In this document: one piece after another, positions 61,458 through 64,000 of the stretch
How the letters are laid out: each line of letters begins with the position of its first letter
How positions within the stretch are numbered: the first letter of the stretch is position 1
Assembly: GCA_002360925.1 (NCBI GenBank)
Contig: DERN01000006.1
Span: forward strand, 1-64,000
Length of the DNA: 64,000 nucleotides
Origin: Flavobacteriaceae bacterium UBA3339
GTDB taxonomy: Bacteria > Bacteroidota > Bacteroidia > Flavobacteriales > Flavobacteriaceae
Direction: 5' to 3'
Notes under the pieces: model-generated
What the model was told of the DNA's origin: nothing
Seen by the model: the letters and a program-made list of their open reading frames with translations, nothing else
Database searches by the model: none
Position numbers and translations under genes: made by a program

Positions 61458-61865
61458 TTAATTCTTTTTTGGCGAATAAGACTGATTTAAAATGCGATAC
61501 GTTACATAGACATCAAAAATCATAAAAAGAAAAAATACTGCTAAATAATTGTGTTTAAAAAAATCGCTTCCAACACTTGGTTCTAACGCAGGACGAATCA
61601 CCAAATAGTTTACTACAACTTTAAGTGTTAGAAAACCCAGAAAAACATATCCCAGGTTTTGCGGCATGCTGTTTCCTATACCTACCACTCCAAAAATCAC
61701 TGCAACCGACAATAGAAACTGTAAAGCGTAAATTTGCCAAAGCGAAATGTAAGCCGTGTCCCAAAAAGACAAGTCTTTACTTATAGAATGCAATAGAAAA
61801 TGTAATCCGAAAGAGACCAATCCCAAAATAGCTAACTGACCTACGAAAGCAACCGCCTTACCCAT
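61458..61865 (-). CDS. membrane protein of the atp operon (AtpI-like)
   Basis: 135 residues with four transmembrane helices (about 5-25, 43-63, 72-90, 105-125). It occupies the AtpI position upstream of atpB. A DUF6168-type small membrane protein in flavobacteria fits this layout. It overlaps the gene at 61858 by 8 nt. Possibly helps assembly of the c-ring or Fo, by analogy with AtpI; no sequence evidence beyond position and topology. Confidence 0.65.
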   Translation of the reverse strand: MGKAVAFVGQLAILGLVSFGLHFLLHSISKDLSFWDTAYISLWQIYALQFLLSVAVIFGVVGIGNSMPQNLGYVFLGFLTLKVVVNYLVIRPALEPSVGSDFFKHNYLAVFFLFMIFDVYVTYRILNQSYSPKKN

Positions 61866-62082
61866 TTTTATTTAATTTATTAACTTGACTTATTACTTGA
61901 TACATAGCTGCAAAAATGCCGAGCAAAGTTACAATTTTTGTTCCCCATTCATCATGAATAAGCAACTTTTTATCGAGCCAACCGCCAATTTTATAAAACA
62001 CATAAATCGTAATTCCCATTTGAAACGGAATTGAGGTAAAAACCAACCACTTATTTGTGTTATTCGTTTTTTTGGGTTGCAT
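61858..62082 (-). CDS. atpZ: AtpZ/AtpI-family protein
   Basis: 74 residues with two helices (about 12-32 and 46-64). KWLVFTSIPFQMGITIYVFY is followed by KIGGWLDKKLLIHDEWGTKI and VTLLGIFAAMYQVISQVNKL, the pattern of the AtpZ/AtpI family (PF09527). Its ATG follows the sprE stop directly (TAA then ATG). Small Fo assembly or ion-related factor by family. First atp-related gene in the operon. Confidence 0.85.
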   Translation of the reverse strand: MQPKKTNNTNKWLVFTSIPFQMGITIYVFYKIGGWLDKKLLIHDEWGTKIVTLLGIFAAMYQVISQVNKLNKNG

Positions 62083-64000
62083 TTACTTTCCGGCTTCTTG
62101 TACGTATTCTTCCCAATTCTTCTTAATCAGCACTACTGCATAATCTTCGGTACTAATTAAAACCGGAGTTTGTTTTACGTTGTATTCTTTTTCTATTTCG
62201 AGATACATTTGCGCCGATTTTGCAATATTTCCTGATTTTACTCCATGTAACACAAAGAAAATTGTATTGTCGTTATACATATCGGCACTAAAAATTAAAC
62301 CGGTATGACGGCGATCGTTTGCGTATTGTTCTAATTTGGTTTTTAACGCTTTTCCTTCTTCACTTAACGGATACGGAACTTCATAAACCATTTTAATATT
62401 TTTAGACAAATCGCGTTTAAACGTCATGTTTTTCAATTTCGGCAAATCTTTCGAAATGATTCGTTCGGCTTCTTTTCCTTCTTTCGAAGTCGGATATGTT
62501 AACGCAACATATTCTAAAGCTTCTCTGTATTTATCTAATCCGCGTAATTTACCAATCGTCATCGCTTTCAACAATTCGAATTTGCTTACCAATCCATCGG
62601 CAATAACGGTAGGAATTTTCTCGTCTAATTCTTGCAAGGTTTCATAATACGCTCCGTTTGCATATAAACGATATATTTTGTTGTACTCATCAGTAGGCGT
62701 TCCTTCTGAAGAAAGAACCGTATTCGGATTCAGCGCAACTTGCGTATAGCGCGAATTAGGATGATTTGTTTTTAAATCGTTCAACATCGCTTGCGCTTTT
62801 GCTGGATCGATCTTCAGATAAATTTTATACAAATGATATTTTGCAGGTTCAATTAAACCAACTTCCGGATTGATAGCTAACAAATGTTCTAATTTTCCGG
62901 CTGCGATTTCATACTCTTCCAATCGATCACTGTACAATAAACCTAATTGATAATAAGCATTATCGCGATCTAATTTCAATCGTTTTAATTCTTCGTCATC
63001 TGTCGGAATTTGTTTCAGATAGAAATCAGGATTGTAACGTGCTTTTGAAGGATCGTTAGGATTTGTATTATTTGCTGTTGAAGTATTTGATGACAACGTA
63101 TCATTCGCATTTTGATTGTTTGAAACCACCGAAGCGTTCCCCGAAGCTTTTTCAGACCAACGCCAATTGTCGGTCAATGTACGATTTCCCCATTTTTTGG
63201 TAAAATCGTTTTTCCCTTGTAAAACGGTATTTACATTGTAAAAATAGAAACTTGAAGCGGCTCCTGTACTTGGCGCACTTCCGTTACCAGAACCCGAACT
63301 GGTTTTATTTGCAGCTTGTTGCGCTTTTGTATCATCGGCTTTTAACTTGTCGATTAATTTATTGATTTCGGCTTTGCGTTGTGTATCGTCCATCGCAACC
63401 AAATTCAAAATACTATCGTTTCTTTTAGCTGTTTGTTCGTATTTTACAATATCGACCAAATTATTTCGCTTGCGTTTAACCTGAACATATTCGCGCGACA
63501 TCGGATTCATGTAAACCATAGTGCTGTCGTAATACATTCCAGCTGTTTCGAACTGCTTTTTCTGATAATAGATATTTGCTAATTTGTTGTAATTCGCAAC
63601 CTTAATATAATCGTTGTTTTTATTTACTTTTAACGACATATTATAATCTTTAATTGCACGATCTTTCATGTCGTAAGCTTCGTGCATAACTCCTAATTGA
63701 TGGAAAATAATATCGGAATAAGGACGGTTTTCACGATCGTTTAAAAGTGCTAAATACTGACGCACGAAAGCTGTTGTATCGATAGTATTTACATCTTGAT
63801 TTGCAAATTTTTCGGCATGAGCATTGATTACCAAAGCACGCGAAATTCGACGATTGTAATCAATTACATCTTGGAAATTCTGAACAGCTTCAGACTTCGC
63901 TCCTGCTTTGCTGTTTAATTGTCCTAAAATATATGTATAACGCGCTCTTTCATCTACATCGCTCGTTAAATCGATTGCTTGTTTTAATGGAATTCGAGCC
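62083..64000 (-). CDS. sprE: type IX secretion lipoprotein SprE/PorW, C-terminal part (cut by edge)
   Basis: The frame is open from the stop at 62083 to the window edge (about 638 residues seen). Tetratricopeptide-like helices are visible (KQAIDLTSDVDERARYTYIL, AVQNFQDVIDYNRR, IKDYNMSLKVNKNNDYIKVA, YEIAAGKLEHLLAINPEVG), with a Ser/Asn/Gly-rich insert near the middle. The C-terminal domain (GLIFSADMYNDNTIFFVLHG, VKSGNIAKSAQMYLEIEKEY, PVLISTEDYAVVLIKKNWEE) is the SprE/PorW ending. SprE is required for gliding and for T9SS. The N-terminus and its lipobox lie beyond the edge. The next gene in transcription order is atpZ. Confidence 0.87.
   Translation of the reverse strand, partial: ARIPLKQAIDLTSDVDERARYTYILGQLNSKAGAKSEAVQNFQDVIDYNRRISRALVINAHAEKFANQDVNTIDTTAFVRQYLALLNDRENRPYSDIIFHQLGVMHEAYDMKDRAIKDYNMSLKVNKNNDYIKVANYNKLANIYYQKKQFETAGMYYDSTMVYMNPMSREYVQVKRKRNNLVDIVKYEQTAKRNDSILNLVAMDDTQRKAEINKLIDKLKADDTKAQQAANKTSSGSGNGSAPSTGAASSFYFYNVNTVLQGKNDFTKKWGNRTLTDNWRWSEKASGNASVVSNNQNANDTLSSNTSTANNTNPNDPSKARYNPDFYLKQIPTDDEELKRLKLDRDNAYYQLGLLYSDRLEEYEIAAGKLEHLLAINPEVGLIEPAKYHLYKIYLKIDPAKAQAMLNDLKTNHPNSRYTQVALNPNTVLSSEGTPTDEYNKIYRLYANGAYYETLQELDEKIPTVIADGLVSKFELLKAMTIGKLRGLDKYREALEYVALTYPTSKEGKEAERIISKDLPKLKNMTFKRDLSKNIKMVYEVPYPLSEEGKALKTKLEQYANDRRHTGLIFSADMYNDNTIFFVLHGVKSGNIAKSAQMYLEIEKEYNVKQTPVLISTEDYAVVLIKKNWEEYVQEAGK

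Overview
The window looks like a chromosomal segment of a low-GC member of the Flavobacteriaceae (phylum Bacteroidota). The support is: promoter-like boxes of the Bacteroidota type (TTTG, about 20 nt, TAnnTTTG); a GldH-type gliding lipoprotein and a SprE/PorW-type type IX secretion lipoprotein; a three-gene sdhCAB cluster with a single-chain cytochrome b; an F-type ATP synthase operon without beta and epsilon genes; and many small lipoproteins with an MKK start and a short lipobox. I cannot name the genus. Nearly all of it reads as ordinary core chromosome, with one clearly accessory insert near 12.7-15.0 kb. Layout: 1-1.6 kb holds the 5' end of a 16S rRNA gene running off the left edge, tRNA-Val just upstream of it, three consensus promoters in series, a PepSY-like lipoprotein and tRNA-Trp. 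1.6-5.0 kb is a four-gene cluster of an ECF sigma factor, a single-span membrane protein that resembles an anti-sigma factor, and two outer-membrane barrel proteins. 5-12 kb holds housekeeping genes (MBL hydrolase, Gre-like factor, rlmN, SDR, O-methyltransferase, PAP2, TatA) and two CarboxypepD_reg-like exported proteins. 12-16.5 kb holds pepE, then a C10 (streptopain-like) cysteine protease gene broken by one in-frame TAG, a partner lipoprotein, and a frameshifted acyl-CoA dehydrogenase. The protease/lipoprotein pair is bracketed by an exact 43-bp direct repeat that carries the last codons of pepE plus its terminator. 16.5-26.8 kb is a mix of small exported proteins, an alcohol dehydrogenase, a decayed gene remnant, a DUF1269 protein, a prolyl oligopeptidase, two related YD-like lipoproteins and an omega-amidase. 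26.8-30.6 kb is sdhCAB. 30.7-43.2 kb holds ChaN-like, Crp/Fnr, aminopeptidase P, permease, HAD, deacetylase, pentapeptide protein, RlmI-type methyltransferase, AI-2E transporter and the two 3-oxoacid CoA-transferase subunits. 43.3-47.5 kb is ricT-gldH-PBP1a. 47.7-54.7 kb holds a DUF808 protein and an outer-membrane uptake locus (TonB receptor plus two lipoproteins) facing a secreted endonuclease/phosphatase. 54.8-64 kb ends with a GNAT gene, a barrel protein and the sprE-atpZ-atpI-like-atpBEFHAG operon, with sprE cut by the right edge. How the genes work together: sdhCAB and the ATP synthase serve respiration; the CoA-transferase pair serves ketoacid catabolism; ricT-gldH and sprE link cell-surface and gliding/T9SS functions to housekeeping operons; the TonB locus with the divergent nuclease may form a nutrient-scavenging unit. 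No CRISPR array, prophage or insertion sequence with a transposase was seen. The most unusual structure is the protease module inserted behind pepE with a copied pepE tail; next are a 125-bp composite palindrome at 6.04-6.16 kb and two strong hairpins inside the atp operon.
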